Shown here: positions 16,371 to 24,446 of the stretch, piece after piece
Numbering within the stretch: the stretch's first letter is position 1
How the letters are laid out: each line of letters starts with the position of its first letter
NCBI GenBank assembly: GCA_018266735.1
Contig: JAFDZT010000003.1
Location: forward strand, 62,001-126,000
Length of the DNA stretch: 64,000 nt
Direction of reading: 5' to 3'
Source: Bacteroidota bacterium
GTDB taxonomy: Bacteria > Bacteroidota > Ignavibacteria > Kapaibacteriales > Kapaibacteriaceae
Translations under genes and position numbers: made by a program
Notes under the pieces: model-generated
What the model saw: the letters and a program-made list of their open reading frames with translations, nothing else
Databases searched by the model: none
Told to the model about the DNA's origin: nothing

Positions 16371-16430
16371 AGGAACCCGTTCAAGAGTGGTTGGAAAGGC
16401 GGCAATGTGGCGTCCGGAACGCAGAAATGC

Positions 16431-16448
16431 ATCACCCGAACGGGTGAT
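16431..16448. promoter_or_regulatory. Palindrome ATCACCCG-AA-CGGGTGAT
   Basis: Two perfect 8-bp arms with a 2-bp centre lie 61 bp upstream of the DUF4199 start and 19 bp after the LuxR-type gene's stop. A dimeric-regulator operator for the DUF4199 gene is the simplest reading; a short terminator hairpin for the LuxR gene is the alternative. Confidence 0.4.
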
Positions 16449-16466
16449 ATTGCCCATAACGGACGT

Positions 16467-16919
16467 TCATTCATCCATTCGGGCGATGATCCCGCTGTCG
16501 ATCCCGCGTTGGATGGCCTGCACACGCCGACTCACCCCGAGCTTCGAGAAAATGTTCGAGGCATGCGTCTTGACGGTATTGGCCGAAACGAAGAGCTCGT
16601 CGGCGATCTCCTTGTTCGTCTTCCCGGCTGCCATCAAGACCAACACCTCCACTTCGCGCTGCGTAAGTTCGTGTACCGACGGAATGCCGGACACAGGAGC
16701 AAAGGATGCATCGGGGAAGGACTCCTGTACCTCGGCCTGCTCGCGCTCCGCCATATAGGTCCGTCCGGCCCATAGGCCAACGGCAAGGAACAGCGCGGCC
16801 ACCCCGCCCACATAGAGATCGCTCCGTCCGCTCACCAAGACGAGATGATAGCGCATGGCGGCAAGGATGAAGGCTCCGATCACGATCACGGAGGCACAGA
16901 TGATGATGATGCGGGTCAT
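16467..16919 (-). CDS. Membrane-anchored LuxR-type transcription regulator
   Basis: A 150-residue protein with two N-terminal membrane helices (~3-21 and ~36-54), a short linker and a C-terminal LuxR/GerE helix-turn-helix (LTQREVEVLVLMAAGKTNKEIADELFVSANTVKTHASNI...KLGV). It lacks a receiver domain. It is therefore probably a one-component membrane-bound DNA-binding regulator; the signal is unknown. The adjoining DUF4199 gene is a likely target (inference from context). Confidence 0.85.
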   Translation of the reverse strand: MTRIIIICASVIVIGAFILAAMRYHLVLVSGRSDLYVGGVAALFLAVGLWAGRTYMAEREQAEVQESFPDASFAPVSGIPSVHELTQREVEVLVLMAAGKTNKEIADELFVSANTVKTHASNIFSKLGVSRRVQAIQRGIDSGIIARMDE

Positions 16920-16942
16920 GATGGCGGGAAACTACGTCGCTG

Positions 16943-17254
16943 TTACTTAGGAAGCATCCGACGCACGGTTGTCGTAGATGCTCCAAGTGCTAGCAAGGAG
17001 CGCACGAGCAGGTCGATCGAGACGGATTCGTCGGCGGCCTCCATTTTCGCGACGCGCGACTGACTTGACTCGATCCTGCGTGCGAGTTCTGCTTGCGTGA
17101 TCTTGAGCGCCAATCGACGTCGATGCACAAGCGTTGCCAGCTGTACTTTCACTTCAACGTACGCTGCCTCTTCGGAAGGTAGCTTCAAGAACTCCGCTAC
17201 CGTCCCAATGCGCCAGCCACGCTCCTGTAAACGTCGTTTTTTGGAGAGGGTCAT
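16943..17254 (-). CDS. XRE-family helix-turn-helix regulator (HigA-like)
   Basis: A 103-residue protein with an XRE helix-turn-helix at ~45-95 (LALKITQAELARRIESSQSRVAKMEAADESVSIDLLVRSLLALG). Size and order resemble HigA-type antitoxins, but no HigB-like toxin gene lies on its 5' side; the neighbour there is the divergent GrpB-Nudix gene. An inverted repeat at 17290-17311 sits 36 bp upstream of its start and is a likely operator. Confidence 0.78.
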   Translation of the reverse strand: MTLSKKRRLQERGWRIGTVAEFLKLPSEEAAYVEVKVQLATLVHRRRLALKITQAELARRIESSQSRVAKMEAADESVSIDLLVRSLLALGASTTTVRRMLPK

Positions 17255-17289
17255 GTATCACCGTTTGCTACAGTTTCTTGCAAAACGAA

Positions 17290-17311
17290 TATATGTCGGA
17301 TCTGACATATA
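17290..17311. promoter_or_regulatory. Inverted-repeat operator TATATGTC-N6-GACATATA
   Basis: Perfect 8-bp arms separated by GGATCT, placed between the divergent XRE gene and the GrpB-Nudix gene. The spacing and AT-rich flanks fit an autoregulatory XRE operator that would overlap both promoters. Confidence 0.6.
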
Positions 17312-17348
17312 GCATTGCGGCGTGCGCTCGTCGATGCATTTTTGTCGG

Positions 17349-18269
17349 ATGGAACGCGTTCTCCTTGTCCCGCACGATCCGCAGTGGAAACATCAGTTTG
17401 CGGAAGAGGAGCGTCGACTTCGCTCGGCGTTGGCGGATGTGGTGGTCGACGTGCACCACGTGGGCAGTACGTCCGTGCCCGATATCTGTGCGAAGCCCAT
17501 CATTGACATTCTCCTTAGTGTGCAAAGCGTTGTTGCGCTCGATGCATACGACCACGTCATGCGCTCCCTTGACTATGAAGTGATGGGTGAGTTCGGGATC
17601 ACAGGGCGACGGTATTACCGTCGGAACGATAGTAATGGAATGCGCTCGCACCACGTTCATGCGTTCGATGCACGCTCACCCGAGATCGCACGACATGTGC
17701 ACTTCCGCGACTTTCTCCGCGCGCACCGTCAATACGCGCTTGAGTATGAGGCCGTGAAACTTCGCCTTGCCGCCCTTCACCCTCATGACCGCGAGCGATA
17801 TACCGATGGCAAGACGGACTGTATTCAAGGGATCGAGGCAAAGGCGGCACGGTGGAAGGGCGAGGCACCAACGAAGGCATGTGCCATAGTGCTTCGAGAT
17901 GGAGCGCAGGGTCCGGAGCTCTTGGTGTTCCGTCATCCGTCCAAGGGCATTCAGTTGGTGAAGGGCACCATCGAGGTCGGCGAAACCAGCGCGGATGCGG
18001 CATTGCGAGAGTTGGCCGAAGAAGCGGGCATCACGTCTGCGCGTATCGTGCGAAGCTTGGGCACATGGTACTCGGATCTGAACAACCACATCTGGGAGTT
18101 CTTTGAAGTGGCCGTGCAACAGGATCTTCCGGATGCGTGGCGCCACATCACGAACGACGGCAAGCACCACATCTTCGATCACCACTGGCATCGGCTTGCC
18201 GATCCACCCACGTCGGAATGGCACCGTCCGTATCGCATGGCACTCGACTATTTGCGACAACAACTATGA
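17349..18269 (+). CDS. GrpB (UPF0157)-Nudix hydrolase fusion protein
   Basis: A 306-residue two-domain protein. Residues ~1-165 are a GrpB/UPF0157 nucleotidyltransferase-like domain (VVDVHHVGSTSVPDICAKPIIDIL is the signature; HVHFRDFLRAHRQYALEYE follows). Residues ~170-300 are a Nudix domain whose box GTIEVGETSADAALRELAEEAGI fits GX5EX7REUXEEXGU. Nudix enzymes cleave nucleoside diphosphates linked to another group. UPF0157 has the nucleotidyltransferase fold but unknown chemistry. ATG 17349 begins the domain; GTG 17322 would add nine residues. Confidence 0.85.
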   Translation: MERVLLVPHDPQWKHQFAEEERRLRSALADVVVDVHHVGSTSVPDICAKPIIDILLSVQSVVALDAYDHVMRSLDYEVMGEFGITGRRYYRRNDSNGMRSHHVHAFDARSPEIARHVHFRDFLRAHRQYALEYEAVKLRLAALHPHDRERYTDGKTDCIQGIEAKAARWKGEAPTKACAIVLRDGAQGPELLVFRHPSKGIQLVKGTIEVGETSADAALRELAEEAGITSARIVRSLGTWYSDLNNHIWEFFEVAVQQDLPDAWRHITNDGKHHIFDHHWHRLADPPTSEWHRPYRMALDYLRQQL

Positions 18270-18315
18270 ACTTCCTGACGCACGGCATCACCGGTACGAT
18301 GAAGAACCTGTCGTT

Positions 18316-18477
18316 GTGGTTTCCGACGCGTCGATCCGCGTGCCATTGGCCGGTGCGTCGCGCACGGAAGAGTTCATAGTGCATGATCCGGTTGTCGCAG
18401 GCGCGATCCGTAATGCACTTCAAGCACTTCGCGTCGCCACACAGCAATATCATGCGCCGAACGTATGGACGTTGTAA
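18316..18477 (+). CDS. Possible small protein or decayed fragment
   Basis: After the GrpB-Nudix stop a frame reads VVVVSDASIRVPLAG...ASRTEEFIVHDPVVAGAIRNALQALRV and ends APNVWTL at 18477. Codon use is like the neighbouring genes and the amphipathic helix looks natural. There is no ATG in frame; GTG 18316 is only a candidate start and has no clear ribosome site. A second short frame starts at ATG 18266 (37 codons). Neither is recognised. Confidence 0.22.
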   Translation: MVSDASIRVPLAGASRTEEFIVHDPVVAGAIRNALQALRVATQQYHAPNVWTL

Positions 18478-18507
18478 GTTGCGGACATCATTTCGCCAAG
18501 AACCTTC

Positions 18508-18855
18508 ATGTACGAACACAGAACCCTACCTCCGATCAGCACACCAAGATTCGCGCGTCGGATGGTGAACCATGTGATGATCTCCGTTGGTCTCCTTGTG
18601 GTGTCGCTTGGAGTTGGGATCGGCGGATATGCGCTTTTCGACGATCTTCCGGTGATCGATGGCTTCGTCAATGCAGCCATGCTGCTCGGTGGGATGGGAC
18701 CGGTGAACATGCCGGTGACGACAAGCGGGAAACTGTTCTCGGGGATCTTTGCACTCTACTCCGGTCTGGTCTTTTTGATCTCGGCTGCATTGATCATCAC
18801 ACCTGTGGCGCACCGCGTCTTGCACAAATTCCATTGGGACCAGAAAGAACCATGA
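18508..18855 (+). CDS. Small conserved membrane protein
   Basis: A 115-residue protein with two predicted membrane helices (~20-43 and ~78-100) joined by a loop containing DGFVNAAMLLGGMGPVNMPVTT, and a His-rich end (HRVLHKFHWD). The loop-and-helix pattern is that of a widespread family of unknown function. Its stop overlaps the start of the GNAT gene (ATGA). Confidence 0.65.
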   Translation: MYEHRTLPPISTPRFARRMVNHVMISVGLLVVSLGVGIGGYALFDDLPVIDGFVNAAMLLGGMGPVNMPVTTSGKLFSGIFALYSGLVFLISAALIITPVAHRVLHKFHWDQKEP

Positions 18856-19442
18856 ACGTCGAGCCGATCATCCTCGAGGGACGTCACGTCCGCCTTGAAC
18901 CACTTGCATCACATCACCGCGAGCAACTTGCAGCAGCGATCTGCGATGGTGAACTATGGACGATACCGGTCACCATGGTGCCGCATCCGACAGAGCTCGA
19001 TGCCTTCTATGAGCGTGCAACGAACGGATTGCAACGCGGTGTTGAGCTTGCATTTGCAACGATCGATCGCGATCGTGATGTGGTTGTCGGAAGCACGCGT
19101 TTCATGAGCATCGATGTCGCGCACCGACGTGCCGAGATCGGCTACACCTTTCTCGCAAGATCGGCGCAACGCACGGCCATCAACACCGAGGCAAAGTATT
19201 TGATGCTCCGTCACGCCTTTGAGGTATGGAAGGTCAATCGCGTCGAGTTCTTAACGGATTTCTTGAACACAACGTCCCGCACGGCCATCGAGCGCCTTGG
19301 TGCGAAGCATGAGGGTATCCTTCGCAATCACTTCATCATGCGCAATGGCCGGTTGCGAGATTCGATGGTCTATAGCATTATTGCACAGGAGTGGTCCGAC
19401 GTGAACATGAAGTTGTTGCGGGCCATGGGGAGAGAAGTATAA
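18852..19442 (+). CDS. GNAT acetyltransferase, RimJ/RimL type
   Basis: A 196-residue protein of the Acetyltransf_3 group: ILEGRHVRLEPLASHH at the start, VVGSTRFMSIDVAHRRAEIGYTFLA as the beta4/beta5 acetyl-CoA region, AFEVWKVNRVEFLTDFLNTTSRTAIERLGAKHEGI at the end. Such enzymes move an acetyl group from acetyl-CoA to amines or protein N-termini; the substrate here is unknown. Coupled (ATGA) to the preceding membrane-protein gene. Confidence 0.88.
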   Translation: MNVEPIILEGRHVRLEPLASHHREQLAAAICDGELWTIPVTMVPHPTELDAFYERATNGLQRGVELAFATIDRDRDVVVGSTRFMSIDVAHRRAEIGYTFLARSAQRTAINTEAKYLMLRHAFEVWKVNRVEFLTDFLNTTSRTAIERLGAKHEGILRNHFIMRNGRLRDSMVYSIIAQEWSDVNMKLLRAMGREV

Positions 19443-19458
19443 CGAGGGGGCAAGGGTC

Positions 19459-20166
19459 ATGACGACACTACTGTATGAAGACCTTTCACGACGCGCGAAT
19501 TGGGTCTATGGCCTTGCTGCGATCTGGGCAGCCGTGACCGGCGTTGCCATCGTGCACGACGTGGTGCAGATCCAGGTGGTTCAGAGCATCGTTGATGGCA
19601 TCGTCTTGGATCGTGACGAGATCGAACTTGTCGATCGGCGTCAGTTGATCCTCGCCACTACGCAGATCTTTCTCTGGATCGGGTGGGTCATTGCCTACTT
19701 GCGTTGGAATTGGCGCGCCTATCACAACCTTGCCTCCTTCAATGTCGTTGCCCTTCAGCATTCCGCCCGATGGGCTGCGGCGTCGTACTTCGTTCCGATC
19801 CTGAGTTACTTCCGGCCATATCAGATCATGCGCGAGATGTGGATGGCAAGCGATCCTGTGCATGTCGAGACGGAAGAAACTGCAGGTCTTGCTTGGATGC
19901 GATCGTCGACAACAATGCTGATCGTCTGGTGGTGGTCGGCCTTCGTATTGGCACAATTGGCCGCTGCGGCCATGTTCCGTGCAGGGAGGATCGTAGAAAC
20001 GGCCGAAGGCTATCTCGGCCTTTCATGGGGTATGCTGATCAGCGACATCTTCGAGCTGTTGGCCGTTGCTCTCTCTGTCCTGATCGTGCGAGCTATCACG
20101 TCCATGCAGTCTGAGAAGCGTATGATGATGCAACAGCAGGAAGTCGTGATGGAGGGAGTAGCATGA
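19459..20166 (+). CDS. DUF4328 membrane protein
   Basis: A 235-residue protein with about five membrane helices. The DUF4328 core reads IGWVIAYLRWNWRAYHNLASFNV, HSARWAAASYFVPILSYFRPYQIMREMWMASDP. Function unknown. ATG 19459 follows GAGGGGGCAAGG. The last codons overlap the next gene (ATGA). Confidence 0.8.
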   Translation: MTTLLYEDLSRRANWVYGLAAIWAAVTGVAIVHDVVQIQVVQSIVDGIVLDRDEIELVDRRQLILATTQIFLWIGWVIAYLRWNWRAYHNLASFNVVALQHSARWAAASYFVPILSYFRPYQIMREMWMASDPVHVETEETAGLAWMRSSTTMLIVWWWSAFVLAQLAAAAMFRAGRIVETAEGYLGLSWGMLISDIFELLAVALSVLIVRAITSMQSEKRMMMQQQEVVMEGVA

Positions 20167-21053
20167 AGACCATGACTGCGAAGCTCGCGACCGCATACCT
20201 GTGTATGCTACTGTGTGCATGTGGCGGGCCCGAGCGCCCCATGACCATGAATTCAGCAGCGCCGGACGAGGTGGTCCTTACGGTCGATACGGTACGCGCG
20301 ACGGCAACGTCGCAGACAGTTCGGTCGACCGCTTCGCACGTGACCGCACGGCCGCCCCGACCACGTCCTGTTCCCGTGCCGAGACCAACATCATCGGGCC
20401 CGAGTAGCACGTCACCACGAACGTTCTCGCACATACCGACATCGACTTCCGTCCGTCCTTCACGTTCACCTGCATCAGCGACCGTAACCCTGGATACCGT
20501 CCCCATCGCAACGCCAACACCAGCCACGTTGCGGATCACCACACAGCGCGCAAGCATTGCCTTCAATGCACCCGACGAGATCCAGCTCGACGATGTGCAG
20601 CGTGTGCAGTTACGACTCTCCGTGCGGAAGACCGTCGAAGAACTCAAGCAAGAGATCGTTGAGAGCGGTAGTGTTGAAAGTGCAGCGGTGAACATCGGTA
20701 ACGTGGTGACGGCCAAGCTCTCAGGCGACGGGTTCGAGATCACGGAGCTCACACCGGCAGAGCAAGGCATTCTCGAAGCGGACGACACCGAGTGGCGCTG
20801 GCAGGTAACGCCAACAGAACCCGGCGAGCACTTCCTGAACGTCTCACTCTCCACCAAGCTCAATGTTGACGGCAAAGAGATCACGCGATCGATCAAGACG
20901 TACGAGCATCAGATCCGCGTCAACGTCACGGTAGGGCAAATGGTGGCAGGGTTCGTCAGCAAGAACTGGCAATGGCTCTGGGCCGTCGTGGTGGCGCCAA
21001 TGGCAGCGTTCGGGTGGAAGAAAATGAGGAAGAGAGTTACAAGTGACGAGTGA
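20163..21053 (+). CDS. Lipoprotein with Pro/Thr-rich linker and C-terminal membrane helix
   Basis: A 296-residue protein: lipobox LLCACGG (Cys ~19), a long Pro/Ser/Thr/Arg-rich low-complexity stretch (~65-120), a beta-rich domain (~125-255), then a membrane helix (~268-288) ending KKMRKRVTSDE. The last codons and the TGA stop are supplied by a family A heptamer array. Coupled by ATGA to the DUF4328 gene. Family not recognised; the domain before the helix is beta-sandwich-like by composition only. Confidence 0.65.
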   Translation: MKTMTAKLATAYLCMLLCACGGPERPMTMNSAAPDEVVLTVDTVRATATSQTVRSTASHVTARPPRPRPVPVPRPTSSGPSSTSPRTFSHIPTSTSVRPSRSPASATVTLDTVPIATPTPATLRITTQRASIAFNAPDEIQLDDVQRVQLRLSVRKTVEELKQEIVESGSVESAAVNIGNVVTAKLSGDGFEITELTPAEQGILEADDTEWRWQVTPTEPGEHFLNVSLSTKLNVDGKEITRSIKTYEHQIRVNVTVGQMVAGFVSKNWQWLWAVVVAPMAAFGWKKMRKRVTSDE

Positions 21054-21066
21054 CAAATGACAAGTT
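21034..21066. repeat. Family A heptamer array at gene end
   Basis: AGAGTTACAAGTGACGAGTGACAAATGACAAG-like heptamers span the last codons of the preceding lipoprotein and the gap before the convergent peptidase gene. Confidence 0.75.
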
Positions 21067-21081
21067 GGTCGTGTGCGACCA

Positions 21082-22077
21082 CTACGCCGATAGAAGTTTT
21101 CGCGCAAGTTCGGGATGTGTGTCCTGCAGTCGTTGCAATGAGCGCTTCGCCTGTGCCGCTACGGCTTCGGGACCACGCGCCAAGGCAATGGCCGTGACAT
21201 GATAGGCATAGTCGCTCCCGCACTTCTTGACGAGATCTGAGTACCCATCCGCATCCACCTTTCCGCCCTGCAGAACCTTGCGTACACTGTGCCAGGCCAA
21301 GGCTGTTGCGTATGTGGTGTCTTCGGCGTCGTCCTCTCGATGCATGGTCGATGCGCGTGCATCGATCTGGTCATCGATCTGCTCCAAGGGGAGGCCATCC
21401 ATTCCCTGACCAGAAAGGCGGGCAAATACATCGCTATGACTGAAACGGAGCAAGGCCCAAAGGCGGAAGGGCAACGCCGGGTGGGTGCTTTGAAACTCCC
21501 AGCGACGTGCAGCCTCATCGGCATCTACATCGAGCTGACGGACAAAGGTGTCGATGTCGAGTCCGAGATATTCCATCGGAAGTCCACTTGCCATCGTGAT
21601 CATCACTCTCGTACAAAGCGTTAGGCTCTTACAGGCCACGAGAGCGACGCGATCTGCGCTGATCTCGGCATTGCGCTGCATCGATTGCGAGCGAGCTTGC
21701 GCATCGTGTCGCAAGCCGAAGTGGGCAAGTTCATGCGCGAGAACGAATTCGAGCTCCGGCGGACGTAGCAATTGCACAAGGCCGCTGTTCACGACCACCA
21801 CGGGCGACCGTGCCGATCCATGCGAGAACACGTGGGCATTCGGCTCCGTCTGCGCGACCACGTAGATCTCCGGGAGAACGTCAAGCATGAGTGATGCGGC
21901 TGCGCGTTCGAGTGCGCGGTGGAGGATGGGGACCGAAGTGGAGGTCACTTGCAACCCCGTCAGCCGCACATGCGCAAGCGAATACGAAGAAGAGGCCGAG
22001 GCGACTTCGGCATAGGGCTCGTGGACCGAGAAGCGAACCTGCTCGCATGTGCGTTCGAAGGAAGTAAGGTCGATCAT
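21082..22077 (-). CDS. M48-type zinc metallopeptidase domain protein
   Basis: A 331-residue protein with the zinc motif HELAH (residues ~115-119, FVLAHELAHFGLRH) and the downstream Glu-containing helix NAEISADRVALVA (third zinc ligand), the arrangement of M48 peptidases. The core MLDVLPEIYVVAQTEPNAHVFSHG also fits that family. No membrane segment or signal peptide is evident, so it probably acts in the cytoplasm. ATG 22077 lies one base after the stop of the upstream gene. It is the last gene of an Hsp70-led operon, which suggests a role in protein quality control (inference). Confidence 0.8.
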   Translation of the reverse strand: MIDLTSFERTCEQVRFSVHEPYAEVASASSSYSLAHVRLTGLQVTSTSVPILHRALERAAASLMLDVLPEIYVVAQTEPNAHVFSHGSARSPVVVVNSGLVQLLRPPELEFVLAHELAHFGLRHDAQARSQSMQRNAEISADRVALVACKSLTLCTRVMITMASGLPMEYLGLDIDTFVRQLDVDADEAARRWEFQSTHPALPFRLWALLRFSHSDVFARLSGQGMDGLPLEQIDDQIDARASTMHREDDAEDTTYATALAWHSVRKVLQGGKVDADGYSDLVKKCGSDYAYHVTAIALARGPEAVAAQAKRSLQRLQDTHPELARKLLSA

Positions 22078-22078
22078 G

Positions 22079-23254
22079 CTAGAGCTTGGCTCGATGGTGT
22101 GCAATACGATCGAGGCGCCGAGCGGCTTCGGCGGCGATCTCCGGGTCGGCATTGGTCACGCGCCGCCGCCACGCTCGATACTGTCCGTCCAGGTATTCGA
22201 TCTTCGCATCTCTGTCAAGATCCGGCGGCATTTCGAGAAGGATCGGATCAACATCGGCATCATACATCTTCGTGCGCAGGTACCGGTGTTGTAATTCGTT
22301 CCGGGTCGCTTCATCGAGCTCAAGCGTGGACTCCAGTTCATGCAACGCATTCATAGCCGCTTCATTCATCGTGTGCAGATCGGCGAACACGCGCAGGCAA
22401 AGCTCATAGGCAAATGCTCGCATGCGAACATCGGTACTTGACGTCAACACATTCGCATGATGCCGAAGCACCTCTTCGAATGACGGATTGGCCTCATTCC
22501 ATACATCGATGGCCTTCCGAAGGCCCTGAGCAACAAACGATGCATAGACGCGATACGGCATCGAGGGAACGTACGCTTCAAGAAGGATCGATTCGACGAG
22601 CGCAATGCGCTCGTTGTGAAGCTCTCCTAGAAGCGTTGCGGCTGCGATCCCGATGCCTGACAGTTGATCTACGTCGAAGGCGCATTCTTTGTGGATCTGC
22701 TCGTAACCGGGTCCGGTCTCGACGTATGGGAAGTCGACGGTGTTGCGAACGATGAATTCGTCAACCACATCCTCTCTGAACAATGATACCATGACGCGCA
22801 AGGTCCGCGGTCCGCTCTTGGCGCATTGAAGTGTGTCGAGCTGGATCGATCCAATAACGTGACCAGGAAAAGGAACGACATGATCTTCGATGGGGTAGCT
22901 CAAGAGGTAGTTCACTTCAGCCTGGTCATTTGTCCATTCGGACATCGTGGAGTAGACCGGCCACGCCATGAGTTCGCCTTCGGTGATGTCAAGGAGTTGA
23001 ACATGCACGAGACACGTACCTCGGGATGCGCGCAGGTAGAGTGCGTGTGTCAGCACAACTTCTTTGATGGGGCGTGCATTCCCTGCATCATCCATGACCA
23101 AGCCATCGCGGAGTATGAGTGGTGGCGCTTCATCCCCATCTGCCGTTGCCATACGAACGGTCGACGCAGTAACGTCGGGTCTTCGTGCGACGATCAGCAG
23201 GTACACGATCGCCGCAACGGCAATGAAGACAACGATGATGAGCCAGATCTGCAT
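22079..23254 (-). CDS. Membrane-anchored protein of the Hsp70 operon (paralogue 2)
   Basis: A 391-residue protein with one N-terminal membrane helix (~2-22) and a large soluble part. It is paralogous to the next gene upstream: both share a domain reading LHVQLLDIT/VVRLYDITKG...PVYST in the first half. They also share a helical end with MYDADV[DN]PIL, EMP..LDRD, YRxWRxRVTN. The C-terminal piece resembles helical tails linked to J-domain or TerB proteins, but I cannot name the family. ATG 23254 begins the helix. Confidence 0.6.
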   Translation of the reverse strand: MQIWLIIVVFIAVAAIVYLLIVARRPDVTASTVRMATADGDEAPPLILRDGLVMDDAGNARPIKEVVLTHALYLRASRGTCLVHVQLLDITEGELMAWPVYSTMSEWTNDQAEVNYLLSYPIEDHVVPFPGHVIGSIQLDTLQCAKSGPRTLRVMVSLFREDVVDEFIVRNTVDFPYVETGPGYEQIHKECAFDVDQLSGIGIAAATLLGELHNERIALVESILLEAYVPSMPYRVYASFVAQGLRKAIDVWNEANPSFEEVLRHHANVLTSSTDVRMRAFAYELCLRVFADLHTMNEAAMNALHELESTLELDEATRNELQHRYLRTKMYDADVDPILLEMPPDLDRDAKIEYLDGQYRAWRRRVTNADPEIAAEAARRLDRIAHHRAKL

Positions 23255-23263
23255 AGACAATAC

Positions 23264-24445
23264 TCACGAAGATGAGAGGCTGGCTCTCAATGATGCGATC
23301 AGCTCCAAGCGATGGGTGGCTTCGCGAACGACATCCTGATCGACGTTCGTCACGCGTTGTCGCCAACGCCGGTACTCGTCATGGAGATACTGGATCTGCT
23401 GGTCGCGATCCAGACCCTCCGGCATCTCTGCCAGGATCGGGTTCACGTCGGCATCATACATATGGGTTCGGATAAAGCTGTCGCGCAATTCGAGCATCAG
23501 CTCTCTGGGCACATCGAACCGCGCACAGATCAATGATACAACCTGTTGCGCTTCATCAGAGATCCCACCGAGCTGCCCGTAACAGTAGAAGCAGATGGAA
23601 CAGAGAAGCTCGCCGATCCCGGGATACTCGTCAACATCGATGGCGGCGATCTGTTGCTTGAGCAGGTCCATGCGCGGCAGCGCTGTCCGTTGCGCGTCGC
23701 GCATGGACGCTTCCATGGCGGTCTGTACAATGCTCTCAACAAGGTGCCACGGAAGCGCATCACGTCCAAGATCGGCAACGTATGCACATGCACCGATAAC
23801 GACGTCGTGCTCAACGGGTTCATCGCGCGTGAGGATGGCAGCAACAAGGTCGCAGATAGGTTGGACCCGATCCTTCACGATCTCTTGGATGGCGACATAT
23901 CCGATCGAGGTCTCCGTCATCGTAAAGGTGGCCGAACAGGTTCCGAACTCGATCTCCGGATACGTTGTGTCGATCACGGTCAGCGTTGCGCGGATCGTGC
24001 TCTCGCCGTGGTATGGACAGTGCAGGAAGTGCGGTGAGACCAGACCGATCTCAAAGTCGGTGAAGACGCAGAATACCGATCGTGAGAACGCTTTGAACAC
24101 GACCACTGCTTCAGCGCGCTCATTGGCGATGGCATGGTGCGTGCTGTAGATCGGTAGCTCGTGCGCTGCTCCCTTGGTGATGTCGTAGAGACGCACGACG
24201 CACGTGATCGCTCGGTCCGCGTGCACAACGTCGATGATCCCGTTCACAGAGAATCGAAGAATGGGCATGAGTTGGCGTTGCTCTTCAGATCTCGGGACCG
24301 TGCGAATGTCGAGCGTGATCCCCTTCTTCGCCTTACGACGCAGGCGCCAACCAACTGTGGGTACCTTTTCGGCAGAAGTGTCCTTGTCCTTCACCAGGTA
24401 GATGATGAAGCGCACAAGGAGAAAGAAGAGGAATGCCGATAGCAC
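23264..24445 (-). CDS. Membrane-anchored protein of the Hsp70 operon (paralogue 1)
   Basis: A 393-residue paralogue of 22079-23254, GTG start one base after the TAG stop of the Hsp70 gene. N-terminal membrane helix (LSAFLFFLLVRFIIYLV), basic stretch (RLRRKAKKG), beta-rich middle domain, then an all-helical C-terminal half with a Cys-rich stretch (LLCSICFYCYGQ) and the shared end YLHDEYRRWRQRVTNVDQ. Tight spacing implies co-translation with the chaperone. Family not recognised. Confidence 0.6.
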   Translation of the reverse strand: MLSAFLFFLLVRFIIYLVKDKDTSAEKVPTVGWRLRRKAKKGITLDIRTVPRSEEQRQLMPILRFSVNGIIDVVHADRAITCVVRLYDITKGAAHELPIYSTHHAIANERAEAVVVFKAFSRSVFCVFTDFEIGLVSPHFLHCPYHGESTIRATLTVIDTTYPEIEFGTCSATFTMTETSIGYVAIQEIVKDRVQPICDLVAAILTRDEPVEHDVVIGACAYVADLGRDALPWHLVESIVQTAMEASMRDAQRTALPRMDLLKQQIAAIDVDEYPGIGELLCSICFYCYGQLGGISDEAQQVVSLICARFDVPRELMLELRDSFIRTHMYDADVNPILAEMPEGLDRDQQIQYLHDEYRRWRQRVTNVDQDVVREATHRLELIASLRASLSSS

Positions 24446-24446
24446 A

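Noticed and set aside
16943-17254. HigBA toxin-antitoxin pair
   Set aside because: Only the HigA-like gene is present; no small RelE-fold toxin is on either side.
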